64,000 bases of DNA from positions 3,038,001 through 3,102,000 of the forward strand of contig OY730169.1 in NCBI GenBank assembly GCA_963422465.1, read 5' to 3'. The DNA comes from Lichina pygmaea. Taxonomy: Eukaryota > Ascomycota > Lichinomycetes > Lichinales > Lichinaceae. The position numbers were made by a program, and so were the translations under genes. How positions within the stretch are numbered: the first letter of the stretch is position 1; the number at the start of each line of letters is the position of its first letter. Under the pieces are notes generated by a model, which saw nothing but the letters and a program-made list of their open reading frames with translations, was not told the origin of the DNA and searched no databases. Positions 1 to 11,194 of this stretch are shown here, in pieces.

Positions 1-3000
1 AATGGATGCTTTTCGACACCTGCCCTCGCTCCATCGCATCTGTCGTAGGATGGTCGACCCGCGAGGGTGCGTGACGCGACCTGTCAGACACCAGTGCCAC
101 GACGGAGTCGGATTACGAGCGCTGTAGCATCAAGAGCTCGTGCGATGTGTTGCTGGCCACGATGCCCAGGGCTTAGAGCGAGACTCCGTCGAGACTCCGT
201 CGAGACTCCGTCGAGACGGGATGCCACGAGGCCAAGCGTCGATCGTCTCCGAGCAGCTACTTGCAGCTAGGATCTGTCAGACCTGTGAGCAACGCGCTAA
301 CTGCGCAGACGAGGCTGGTCTGCCTTCCCGTAAGAATCTGACCGACCTTCGCCGCTCTTCCGCCGGACGGCCCTCCGAGATCTTGGCGGTGGGGCCAAGT
401 GTGAGTCAGGGGGCTCGTCGCCTGGAAGCGGGCAGCCCGGGAGGAATGGTCAAGGCGATGAGGCCTCTCCCCACCCTCCTTTGAACATCTGGTTTGGTAG
501 GAAGCTGGTCGAAATCCGGCTGCAGTCAGTACCCGAAGTGAGATTGGTAGATCAGCCTCATGCTCGAGACAAGGGACGCCTTTCGACCAGAGCCGGCTCG
601 ATGCAGTCTGAGGTTTGAAGATCGAGAATCATCGGACGGAAGGCTGACTCGGTCAGGCACGCAAGAGGGGGCCATGCAACCTGCTTTCCGCCAAGGCTGT
701 CTGGACGGACGGAACGATGCAATGTCGCGTACGAGCCTGCATCGGACGGCAGTTGATGACGCTCCTTGCTTGTGGTCCTCCTCTCGAGACGCATGACGCC
801 GCCGAGAGGCAATGAGAACGTGAGGAGTGATACGATAGCGACATGAAGACACTGGAGTGACATGCTCCCGCATCGATCAGGTTTCCTGCAAGGGACGTGG
901 CAAGTGGTCCAGGACAACACCCAAGCTCGGCGAAGTTGCATGGCTTGGCAGAGCAGCACGTCGTACAGTACTGGGATGCCCCCGAGCAAGAGGCCACATC
1001 GGGAAATACACCGTCTCGATAACAGCAGGACAATTAAAGTATTTCTCTTCGGCCAGACCTAGATGAAGCCATCTCAGATGCAGGGGGACCGTGCCGTATC
1101 ATTTGCTGCAAAGTGGTCTGGCGACGGGCCAGATGTCTGTGCGAATCAGAACGTGTAACAGTATGATCGCTCCCGGCTGCCAGCTAGCCAGCCCTGCGAG
1201 GCGAAGAAGCAGAACACGAGGAATCCCTCCTGTCGATGGCGTAAACCTGTAACCGAGCAGGGCAGGTTGGTTTCGATATGCTGGGCGTAACCCCGTATGT
1301 ACTGTACGTACTTTGGTACAAGTACACGAGCAAGATGACTGTGTGGGTTGTACAGGACCCAAAGAGTCAAAGAAAGCGATACGCACGACCGTGGCACGTA
1401 TAGTTTGTGTCATGTTAGACAAGCTCATCAGGGTACGTACGTGGTCGAAGGGTGAGATTTGAAGATCCTTGCGTCACGGTGCAGCTAAGCCCGGTCAGCG
1501 TGAAGTAGGAGACTTGTGAGGCAAAACAGACTAGGCTTTCAAGCAGGGGATCATGACATCGAGGAGAAAGGCACTGAAAGAGACAGGAAGATAGGGGGGT
1601 AATCTTTGGTGCCACCCAAGTCGTAGCAATGGTCCATGAATGTGTGGAACCAGTTTCTTGAGGATGCCACCTGCGCGGTTTTGACAAGGAAAACTCTGTC
1701 GACGCCCAACAGCAGCTTTCATGCAAAACTTATGTCAGCAGGTCCGCAAGGGCCCACCGGTACGTATCATACTGTCGACCGGGGACTCTACGGAGAGTTG
1801 CCCGCGGATTTGCAGGGGTGCCGAGATCAGCCTCCCCCTGAGTGACGGCTAAATTGCTGTCTGCACGTGACAGTCTGCAGAGTTTTCCTCTTCTCCTTTG
1901 TTTAGATTTTAGTTGGGCCAGAGAGACGACTCTACACAGTTGACCGGTTGTCAGCTACAGCACCTCTCCACATAGTCGACCGGCTGTCGGCTTTCACATA
2001 CCGTACGTGATCAAGGCAAAACTCACAGGCTCTTCTCCACTTCTAATCACCTCACCGTGCCCGCCGTGGTACAAGCAATTTTTTTCTGCATCGCCACCAG
2101 CACCATCTACTGCCTCAAGGATGAACATGGAATCAGCTCTTCATGAGACAATCCATAGCAGTGTCAAGTGCATGCGTAGAATGATCTCGATTATCATGTC
2201 GGGTGAGCGTGATCGTGGTGGATTCCTCGGGAACCCATCAACCTCCAAGCTGCATGAATCAACCATGGCAAGCATAGCTTGAGCTGGTGACGAAAAGAGT
2301 ATGTACAGTACCTATCTTCAAGATGGTGGAGATAAACGAGCCAGTCGCGCTTGGCATCTGCTTCCTTGCGTAGGAAAGCTTTCACGACCTGTCGAGTTTT
2401 ATCGAATGCCTTTCAACCTGGATAGATGTCCGTTTCTTACAGACAGCCAGGATGACTCTCCTCTTGAGTTTTTCGAATGAGGGTTCTCACTTCATTGCCC
2501 TCGTGCTTGCACTTGCGCGAACACCCAGCCAGGCCTGAAAAAAAGGGGTTGTATTACGGCCTTTTGTCTCGCAAGTCAAGTACCAACTTACATCATATTG
2601 ATAGCGGCCGGTCATACGGCTCATGCTCGGGGCCTGGGCCGGGCAGGGTAGGACCAAAGATCAGGCCACCCTTCATCGACTTGGCTGAACCCTCGCCAAG
2701 TCAAGTGGCCAGACATGGACCTCGACATCCTGTGCCTCGGACCCCAAGCTAAGAAGCCATAAGAGAGTGGCCTCGAGTATATAGCGAGGCCTCGGGATCC
2801 TAGCTAGCTCATCGACCAATCTACACCACATCAACTAGCATTTTTTAATTTTTTTTTTATTTGATTCTTACACTGATAGTAGCTTTACAGCCATGCAGAT
2901 CTTCTAGCTAATAGTGAACTCCTCCAGAAAACCTTTTAAAGGAATAAAAACCGGGGGCAGGGAGTGTCTAGGAGATGTGACAAAAGAAATCTTGTAGTGT

Positions 3001-4280
3001 CTGGTGAAGAGAGGTACTACGGTAGATATTAGGGTGGGAGTAATGGTGTTTGAAAGCCAGATTAAATTCATCGACTAGCATAGAGCACGCCTCAAGTGGA
3101 TGCCCGGTACTTAACTAGAATCACCGAGGATCCTAGCGTGCCTAGCAGCACCTATGTATCCGGTCTAGGAGCCGTCTCGAAAGTGCAAGGTACATGGTCC
3201 ATGATCATGCCGCTGTCCCTGGTATCGCCATCGCTCACCAGTCCTGCTGTTGCGAAATGAACGCTAATGTCGTGGTCTACGAAGGCACTTACTATCACAT
3301 TTATCGTTAATGTTAGTGCTATAACAGCTATCTCGATGGACAAGTGAGCCAACACATCTATGACGTAGAGGGTATAGCATGTTCTACCAAGGACACCAAG
3401 ATTTGTACGCTGCTTACTATAGCTCTCGCCGAATATTGCAACAGCGATCCTGAGCCAGGCCTGCAGGACCTCAGCAGTGACGGTGGCAGTGTTCGAGAGT
3501 GAGACAAGACAAGGGGACATTGGCTGTGATGATCCAAGTATACCGGAACGCTAGGTTGACGATCGCCGTGTGACGCTGAGATACATGGCAGCACAAATCT
3601 TTCCCAAGTGATTAGCTTGAATCGTGATACCGCGACATTGGGACACTCCCTCACACACGATCGGGTGAGGTCAACCCAGAGGACATGATCCACAGCTTGA
3701 TCTCGGTGTCTTTGTACAATGATGATGAAAGGGCGTGTTTTAACATACACGTGTACTCTGCGTGATGCAGATTGTCAACAGCAGAGATTTCAAAACACGT
3801 AGCAGACGTAAATCACGTAGCGGAGATGTCAAGCACGCAGCAGAGATATCGAGCCCGCAGGCAAAATAAGAGATGGAAAAGAAAGAAATAAAAAATAATC
3901 TCACAACCGTCATACGACGCCAACCAGCAAGAGAGGAATGGGGCGGGCCTTGGAGAAAGACAGATATGTAGCGTAATATACATTGCTGGAGTCGGGCCTA
4001 GAAGCTCACAGCATGCCATATGCATGGATCGATTGCGCGGTATGCCACCGTCGCTCTTCGCTGGAACGGCAATCTGGTACGAGGGGGTATATCCTTCCCA
4101 TTGAACGGTGCCATGCGGAGAGCATTGTCCCAGTTGTGGTCGTGACTTTGGTAACATTGGATTGGGGCACTGTTGTCGTATATTCTAATCTCCCTGGGAC
4201 TCTCGGGTTCCTCTTGCTAATTGTTGATCTTCGCCGGCGACGTTTCCAATGACGCATACTGAATAGCACCCCCTGCTGTG
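1..4280. other. Gene-poor left end
   Basis: No open frame here looks like a conserved protein, and none joins to a neighbour across credible splice sites. Visible structure is limited to a short 11-bp tandem repeat near the left end and an AT-rich patch around 2820-2960 with a run of T. A hydrophobic minus-strand frame at 3152-3520 has no family resemblance I recognise and is probably chance. Confidence 0.5.
180..217. repeat. 11-bp tandem repeat, three and a half copies
   Basis: The unit GAGACTCCGTC is repeated three times without change and followed by the first five bases of a fourth copy. It lies outside any supported gene. Confidence 0.85.
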
Positions 4281-5189
4281 TCAAAGCTTGGCCCTGACGA
4301 TGGGGTGACTTTCCTCCGGTAGCGGTTCCGATGTCAGAACAACGTTCAGTGCAGCTCGCCGCTCCAGTGACGACAGAACCACTTCTTGGCGGTCCTCCTG
4401 CGGGACGCCGTTGACGTGCCGGACCAGTACAAACTCGACGGGTTTCGTGCCGACGACGATGACAGGCGCGTGCCACACGCCAGGCCCGTAGACGACCGCC
4501 TGAGACGCATGTGCGAGGAAGGCTCGGGCGTTCTGTAAGTCGGGCAATCCGGGGCCAGGCAAGAGAGGCTTTTTCTTGGACGAGAGAGACGCGGCCTTTG
4601 CGGTCTTCTCGGGGAACGGTGGCGGACGCGCCCGCGACAGAACATCGACGAGAGAGCGTCTCCGGCGTGGCTCCGGTGGCGGGAACGGCGGCGGTCTGGC
4701 CTGTCGCTTCCTCGTCGGCGGGAGAGTCGGGGCGACGATGATCAGGTACTGCGACGAGCTGTCCAGGGAGGACACGCCGACAGGCATGAGTCTCTTCGCC
4801 GTGAATGGATGGCGCTGGAGGGACTCGACAGAGTAACGCGTGTCTGACGGCGCTGCTGCGTGCCCAGAGTCTGCCTTGGCCTGCCCTTCCCTGGCCGACC
4901 GTGGCTTGTAAGCGAGCAATTGCAGGACAGCTTGCACAGGTTTGCGACTTGGTGCGCGATGGTACACGTTGTACGTAGCCGTCTCAGCCAGCAAATTCCT
5001 CTCGTCGTCCTCAGCGATGACTGCGCCGCCTGGGCTTGCATTGCTTTGACCGCTGACCTTCTGCGCTTGTGTAGCGCGAGCATGGCTCCCCGCAAGCGGG
5101 TTGTCGACGACGTCCCCAAATGGAGCAAAGCCCTCCTTGGTCAGCGGCTGTGCCACCAACTGAACTATGACCTGTGGGGAGCTGGCCAT
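4281..5189 (-). CDS. DAL3: Ureidoglycolate lyase (allantoin degradation)
   Basis: A single uninterrupted exon encodes 302 residues. The enzyme family splits ureidoglycolate to glyoxylate and urea, the last step in using purine-derived allantoin as nitrogen source. The N-terminus (LTKEGFAPFGDVVDN), a middle stretch RHPFTAKRLMPVGVSS and the core AVVYGPGVWHAP followed by VEFVLVRH match the family's cupin-like fold; the histidine of GVWHAP lies in the conserved core. Between residues about 158 and 215 sits a Pro/Arg/Lys-rich insert in which ARPPPFP occurs twice. This insert explains the length compared with roughly 200-260 residues usual for fungi. The gene has no close partner on its strand, and two LINE fragments lie upstream in its likely promoter region. 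Start chosen at the first Met before the conserved N-terminus. Family assignment is firm; activity is inferred. Confidence 0.87.
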   Translation of the reverse strand: MASSPQVIVQLVAQPLTKEGFAPFGDVVDNPLAGSHARATQAQKVSGQSNASPGGAVIAEDDERNLLAETATYNVYHRAPSRKPVQAVLQLLAYKPRSAREGQAKADSGHAAAPSDTRYSVESLQRHPFTAKRLMPVGVSSLDSSSQYLIIVAPTLPPTRKRQARPPPFPPPEPRRRRSLVDVLSRARPPPFPEKTAKAASLSSKKKPLLPGPGLPDLQNARAFLAHASQAVVYGPGVWHAPVIVVGTKPVEFVLVRHVNGVPQEDRQEVVLSSLERRAALNVVLTSEPLPEESHPIVRAKL

Positions 5190-5428
5190 GATTACTTGGG
5201 GGTCTTGTTACACGCACACTCTCTTCTGATACGCACACACAAGTTTTTGTTATACGCACACCTCCACTAGTATGTTGGACGCTCCGGGAAGATTAGGAAG
5301 CTAGCTGACTAACATTCACTTACATAAGGTCAGTCGACCCTCCCTGGAACATACGAGTAGTACGACGGTCAAACTTTTGTCGAGAACATACAGACACAGA
5401 AGTCATAAGTCTATCTATGTATCTACCG

Positions 5429-5589
5429 TACTGTTCTTCCCAGGTCCTGGAGCCTAGAGGCCTCTTGACCTTGCAGCTCTAGGGCCCAGAGGTTTTCCTT
5501 GTTATATAGCTACACAGTGTTCCCGGCATAGTCTGGCGTTAGCTAGTTCTGAAGCGGAGAAGGAATTCAATACAATACTGTTCTTCCCA
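5429..5589 (+). mobile_element. 133-bp LINE 3'-end insertion with 14-bp target duplication
   Basis: The stretch 5443-5575 matches the 3' untranslated end of the LINE copies at 5816-6076 and 48278-48370 (shared blocks GGTTTTCCTT, CCCGGCATAGTCTGG-like, TAGCTAG, ending in TTCAATACAA). It is flanked by a perfect direct repeat TACTGTTCTTCCCA at 5429-5442 and 5576-5589. This is a severely 5'-truncated product of target-primed reverse transcription, without coding capacity. Confidence 0.85.
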
Positions 5590-5804
5590 ACCGACCACCA
5601 GAGCGTCTCTATCAAAGGTACGTAGCGTACATACGTAATGCTGGCAGAATCCAAGGAATCACCAAGGGAAGAATGACAATGGCTTCCGACACTACGAGGT
5701 AAGCTACACTGTACTCCGTCATGTTCGTACGTCGCTACAGTACACACTACCTACCGGAGTACCCCCGACGTCTGCTCTAATAACTCCGTACCGTACGTCC
5801 CCAC

Positions 5805-6087
5805 AGCCTCGAACCCCTCCGGCTCAACCTTCTCCCCCAGTTCTCCTGGGCCCAGGAGCAGCTGCCCCCTGCCTGACTGCACCACAGTCCCTCTCCTTGC
5901 TTACAGTATCTCGGTAGGTAGGTGCCCGACCAGGGACCACAGGGGAGGTTTTTCATCCCAAGGTCAGGTGACCAGATCACATGACCTCGGGGTTTTCCTT
6001 ACCAGCTCTTATATAGATTCCCAGCATAATCTAACCTAGCTAGCTTTACGTTACGTAGATTGGAGTAGGAATACATAGCCTCGAACC
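5805..6087 (+). mobile_element. 5'-truncated LINE fragment with 11-bp target duplication
   Basis: The insert 5816-6076 starts within the last codons of the LINE ORF2 (translated LPQFSWAQEQL, identical to the end of the copy at 46.5 kb) and runs through the 3' untranslated region with the shared block ATTCCCAGCATAATCTA. The direct repeat AGCCTCGAACC flanks it at 5805-5815 and 6077-6087. It lies about 700 bp upstream of the ureidoglycolate lyase start and downstream of the next minus-strand gene. Confidence 0.82.
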
Positions 6088-6347
6088 ATACCAAGATCTA
6101 CTCAAGGTGAAAGACTGGGAAACCAAAGTGCATTAACAACTCTTCATTACTGCATTAGTCAGACCTTTCACCGCTCCACCCGAGTATCCAACAGCCTTAA
6201 AGTTCCCCTTTTATAGCCCCCCCCGTTTTGGATATCCGCTAGACAGCCCTCGCCCCTCAGCTACTCCTTTTCGAAACCAACATGAAACCCCCATTCGAAT
6301 ATTCACACCCGCTGCACTCTTCCCCCTCCGTGTCCGCCTTGCGCTAT

Positions 6348-8215
6348 TCAAGTGAATATCCGGCTCGAAGTCTTCGTCGCCGGCCTTGCGGCCGCGACAG
6401 AGCTGAAAATCACGTCGTGAGCTTGTGCCGTCTGGGAGAGAAGCGAGCTCTCCCCGTCATCATGCTGGTCAGCGATCATCCCGATGGTCGGATCACCTGC
6501 GGTAACAGGGCCGCCTTGGCTTTGCAGCGAGTGGAATTGGGATCGTGACGACGCGCGTCTGGCCGTCTTGTTTCGAACGACCTTGACCGCTGTTGCTACT
6601 TCCGTGGTGTCCTCGTTTGCACCCATGCTAGCCATTCCAAGTCCGTCGGCTAGGACCTCGTTTTTGGCGCGCACGCCGATGATCGGATCGCGGCGCTCGA
6701 AGACCCCACTTGGCTGCATGCCCATCGATACCGCATATGGCATGGGTCTGGTACTGAAGGAGTTATCGTCGTCACCGGGCGTAAATGAGAAGTGACGGCC
6801 GTGACCATGTCTACGGCCCGGTCCGGATTTGTGGCGGCTCTCCTCATCCGACAGATAACGCTTGGCTTGGGTCATCGCATCCTCTTCCGTAAGCTCGTCT
6901 TGGCGCTTCGTGGCTGCCTTGGTGGCAACGCCGCCTGACCCGGGGCCAGAGGACGCTGCGACTTTCTCAGAGGACGTTGCTCCGGCTGGGCGCGGATCGC
7001 CCTGGCCAAGGTCGAACATGACCTTGCGAGCGGGATTCGGAATCCCTTTCGTCGGCGACGAGTGCCCACTAGATGAGCTTTGTTCCACGGGCTCCGTGAC
7101 TGCCTCCTTGTCTGTCTTCGACTCGCTCCTATCGGGCTCCTTGACGCGGCCGGCCATCAGAATTGTCTGGTCGCCATCGGACGACGACGATCCCTTCTCC
7201 GGAGACCCCGCCGTGGCTTGCTCGACATCCGTCTTCGACTTTCGGCCCAGTTTGAAATGCCCTGCGACGCGAGGCAGGTAGTCGAGTATCCTGGTCACCG
7301 CTTGCGATGATTCCGGAGCGCCTTTGGTGACCTTCTCCGGCCGCCCCTCCGGAGATTGGTTCAAGACGGAAAGCGAACTCCATTTGCGATGTCCTGGATC
7401 ACACCGTGTCAGCATGTGGCCAAGGCTCTCGGGGATCTCTGGATGGAGCTCATACCTTTCTTCCTTCGCTTTTTCTCGTTAGGACGATGCCGTCGGTGAC
7501 CGTTGCCGCTTTGATCCGAGCTCTCGGCCGAAGACGTTGGGGACGACGACGACCGGCCTGGACTATCGTCGTGCGGCACCGTTGACGCTTTGGCAGCCCC
7601 CGAGCAGAGGGCGCAACCGTCGAGGGCCGCCTTTTGGTCCGTCAGCTTCTTCAGCTCCGCTTCGTAGTCGGCCTTCTCGAGCCTCGAGTTGATCTGCTGC
7701 CGATCAAGCTCCCACTGAAGGGCATGCCGGGCCTGTCGCTCCTTTGCCAGCTCAGCGTTGGCCTTGTCGATTCGTCCCTTCGCGTTGCGGAACGCCTCCA
7801 TGATGCGCAGTAGGTTGCTGTGGTATTGTGGGGGCAACGGCTTGCCGGAGTTTTGCATGACGAAGCAGAAAAGCGCGTTGAAGACGATCTCCAGTTCTTC
7901 ATCGTCCACCTCCGGCTCTTGCTCTACACAGATGTCGTCGTCCACGGGAAAACGGCGTGGAGACGGCGGATCGATCGTCGAGCGCAAGGTCGGAAATGGA
8001 GACGGCGGCGTTGTGGCGCGCACGAGGGTGATCATGTCTTTGGAGACGGGCCGTTTCTTGGCTGCCGACTTGAAGATCGACCGCGACTTGTCGACGGGCT
8101 CGCTCAGCGTATCAGCCGAACGAGCCCGCTCCGTGACGAGCTTCCAAGGCTGAAGAGCGATCATCTCGACCCGAGCCGCGATGCGTTGGTCGAAGCAGAT
8201 GTAGATGTTGAGGTC
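6348..8215 (-). CDS. Unidentified coiled-coil protein, two visible exons
   Basis: I do not recognise this protein. Exons: about 8215 (or Met at 8164) to 7456, and 7393 to 6348; the 62-nt intron has GTATGAG and CAG ends and the phase is kept. From Met 8164 the product is 584 residues. The frame stays open upstream of that Met to a CAG at 8216-8218 and reads LNIYICFDQRIAARVEM, so a further 5' exon is likely and the true start is not settled. Visible parts: an N-terminal Ser/Pro region; an acidic segment followed by a globular-looking stretch ELEIVFNALFCFVMQNSGK; a heptad-like helix of about 60 residues (IDKANAELAKERQARHALQW and on); a CALC pair; a basic KKRRKK stretch; then a long Ser/Gly/Lys-rich low-complexity tail. 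A cytoskeletal or scaffold role would fit but is only a guess. Confidence 0.7.
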
Positions 8216-8218
8216 CTG

Positions 8219-10169
8219 TTTGGGGACGGAGTGGACGAGAAAAGGAGAAAAAAGGAGGCGGGGAGGATTGTCTGTCAGTCGCCATGGGAACTTCCTCGAA
8301 GCAAAAACACATCATGGCTCCGCGCTGCTTTGAGGCTGGTTGTTCTCGAGAGCATGTGTTGACGCGAGGCAACACGCAGCTTGGCGGAATCATCGTGGCT
8401 GACTAATGTTGAACTCAGACCAGGGGCCATCGCAAAAGACGAGAGCGCTGTTCTTTGGCTCCAAGGAGCAAGGTCTACAAAATAGTGCATGGGATCAGGC
8501 AGAATGAAATGCAACGTCCAGAGAAACGCAACGGCCTGGTCATCCAGGTAGTATACTTCTACTACACACCCTCGAGTGAATACTTCCACTAGGACCATGG
8601 GTGATGATATTGCGGGATCCGTTTGCTTTGGGACGCGGTGGAGACATGCCTGGCGGCGGGGCTGCGAAGAAAGGGATTGGGTCCAGCTAGACTCGTCGTG
8701 GATATGCGATACCATGAAGCAGTTGTTCGGAGACATCAAGTGTGGGACAGTTCTGCTGGCTGATTATTGCATCCTGAGCTCATCCTTCAAGATGGAGAAA
8801 GGTACGATAGCCCAAAACATGGGGTTCAAAATCTCTGTTGCTGTGCGGCTCTGCAGTAAACTTTGAGAATAAGTCACCAACGTTACTTCCGTCACAATAT
8901 CACAGCACCACACGGGCAGTATCGAAGCAGGCCGGATTCTGATCGAATCTAATCTGAAGAGCACACGGTTGTCTTGTCGTAGCTCAACTCCCAGACAGGT
9001 GGATACCGAGCAGTACGTCGACAGATAACGATGCCCGGACGCCGAAGGGTCATAGTATAGCGTAAGGAGGGCGGGAACGGCAATCGAGGGTAGCTCAAGG
9101 CAGTTCTAGGTAAGCCACCCTAGAGCTCTTACCGTACAGATCCCCAGCATCACCTTGAGAACATGCTCGGAGGCAAGCAGTCGATACGATCCCAAACGAA
9201 TCTATGATTCCACACGAGAGATCATAGTCATGGAGAAAGGTCGGGTTGACAAACGAAAACCTGAAAAGACTTGTCATTGTCTCCGACAATGAGCACTCCA
9301 CTTTGGCTATCGAGCGTCGTCTGTCGAGGAACAGGAATCCAGAGCGAGCCACTGTACGGAGTACAGCAGATGAAAAAGATGGCTGATGTGGCCATTTCTC
9401 AGGATCATCTTCATTGCTTGTCGAGGTGCCACCATGACGGATCACTAAACAGTACATTGCTACCGTGTGGCGTACCGCACCGTACTGTGATGCACGTGAT
9501 TACTCGTACTCGTAAACTTCCCGTGGTCATGTGGCGAAAGGACAAGCCACATCACGTGAGTGGCACACCATTGTCTGCCGCACGGCATCATACGGACGAC
9601 GTCCGCGTGCGCATGTGCCGCCTTAGCCCGCTACTCCGCTAATGGTCTGGCACGGTGATCGACCATGTGTGGTTTGGCCAGATTCTGGAACACATGGGTC
9701 CCGGCTAGCGGGTCTATCAGGTGGCGAGATTCCGCTATGGTGTCCCTCTGTGAGCTTCCGTTTGACTTGTCGCGAAGATCTGGACCGGCCTGAACAAACC
9801 TGGTCTCCACCTTGGTGGTATCCCGTGGAAGGAGATGCGCCTCAGCATCACCGAAGCCCTGTCATGGGAAAGTCTGAGGACCCAGGAGAGTCGAGGCTCG
9901 GGCGTAGCCACCGACTGCACTCGACCCGGTGCATATAAAGATGGCAAGTCATCGAGGGCTGATGCACTCGGGTTACACGAACGCGGTCGACATATCGCAC
10001 CCCTTTGACGCTGCGGCAAGCTTTCACATCCGCTGCCTGCTCAGATTTCCCGTTGCGCAAGGACAACGAGGCTCCTGACAGTAGGAACCCCTCGGTGCCC
10101 CTGTCGAGCACACGGACTGACGAATGGGCAGCACGTTGTAGATCCAGACCGACATCGCCGGGCGTCACC
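8219..10169. other. Intergenic region, divergent promoters
   Basis: This stretch separates the minus-strand coiled-coil gene from the plus-strand F-box gene, so it should hold both promoters and possibly an upstream exon of the former. No frame in it looks like a conserved protein. A TATA-like CATATAAAG lies at about 9932-9940, some 230 bp before the F-box start codon. Confidence 0.5.
9933..9941 (+). promoter_or_regulatory. TATA-like element of the F-box gene
   Basis: ATATAAAG sits about 230 bp upstream of the start codon at 10170, a plausible core-promoter distance for a fungal gene with a leader. Position and sequence are the only support. Confidence 0.35.
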
Positions 10170-11194
10170 ATGTCGTTTACATCCCTCCCGACGGAGTTGG
10201 CCCAGGAGGTCCTCCAGTACCTGCCAGTCCGCTCGTTGAACGCCTTTGCGCTCACCTCGCGCGCCGGATATGTGCTGGCACGCTCTTCTCTGCGCGCGCT
10301 TGATCTTGGCATCTTTCACAGCCGGGTCAACAGTTTCATATCGCGCCTGGACTCGCCAGGGTATGGGTCGAGCGCACAGTTGGTGTGCATGACGCTTTCG
10401 AAGGCAGAATCCAAAACCCGCCACCAGACGGTGCGCAATCAGAACGCCAAGGCGGCTCGGGTGCTGCGGCAGCACGGTCACAGCCTACGCAGCCTCGATC
10501 TGGCCATGTGGGAGCTTGAGAAGCCCCTCGCGGATTTCTTCGTCGACCTGAAGAACCTGCGGTATCTGAGCTTGCGTTTCGACCACGAGTATGTTCGGCA
10601 CCCGAGCCTCGGCCGGGACTACTGGGACCGCGCCCCGACCGGGTCCGTGTGGGACCTGTTATCCACGAGCTGCGGGGGTGAGGGTGTGTTTGGGCGGCTG
10701 AAATCGTTGGCGCTCGAGCGGTCCGGCATCATAGACTACCAGCTGGAGTGCATCATCGAGCGGAACCCGACGATCAGGGAGCTCAAGCTGCGGAAATGCC
10801 TGGCCCTGACGTACGAATTCTTTGACTACCTTGCTCGCTCGCCCGTGGCCTCGACGCTCACGACGCTGCACGTGACGCGGAACGACAGCGACGAGATGGA
10901 CGAGCGGATGCTGGCCTACATCCCCGCTCTGGGGGCGCTCGAGGTTCGTCTCGTCTCCGTCCCCGGCCGACCATCTTTTTCTTTTGACATGTCCCATGTC
11001 CCAAGAAATCATGGATCGCTGACCAGACGCTTCCTTCCATCCAGCACTTCTCCCTGTACGGCTGCAAGAATTTCGATTCGGAGAAGATCCAGGCTCTCAA
11101 CGACAAGGAATGGCACATCCGGGACATGACCCTGCCGTACTCGCCCAGCAGTCCGCCGAACATGGCCATCGAGGTCGATCCGGAGTACAAGTGA
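10170..11194 (+). CDS. F-box protein
   Basis: Exons 10170-10943 and 11027-11194, joined in phase 0 across an 83-nt intron (GTTCGT...CCAG), give 313 residues. The N-terminus SFTSLPTELAQEVLQYLPVR followed by SLNAFALTSRAGYVLAR is a clear F-box, the Skp1-binding module of SCF ubiquitin ligases. The rest contains leucine-rich, irregular repeats (LRSLDLAMWELEKPL, LRYLSLRFDHEY, IRELKLRKCLALTYEFFDYL, LTTLHVTRND), as in fungal F-box/LRR-like proteins that recognise substrates. The frame is open upstream to 10005, but the Met at 10170 directly precedes the F-box and is preferred. The target is unknown. Exon 2 fits the alternation of the repeats (LPSIQHFSLYGCKNF). Confidence 0.85.

Noticed and set aside
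2550-2840. Possible solo LTR of a retrotransposon (TGTATTACGGC start, GTATATAGCGAGG, CATCAACTAGCA end)
   Set aside because: The composition recalls fungal LTRs, but I found no second copy in the window, no target-site duplication and no adjoining element parts. A search for multiple genomic copies would decide.
3152-3750. Hydrophobic minus-strand frames as a membrane-protein gene
   Set aside because: No family resemblance, no consistent splice sites and ordinary codon use; two overlapping frames look equally plausible.
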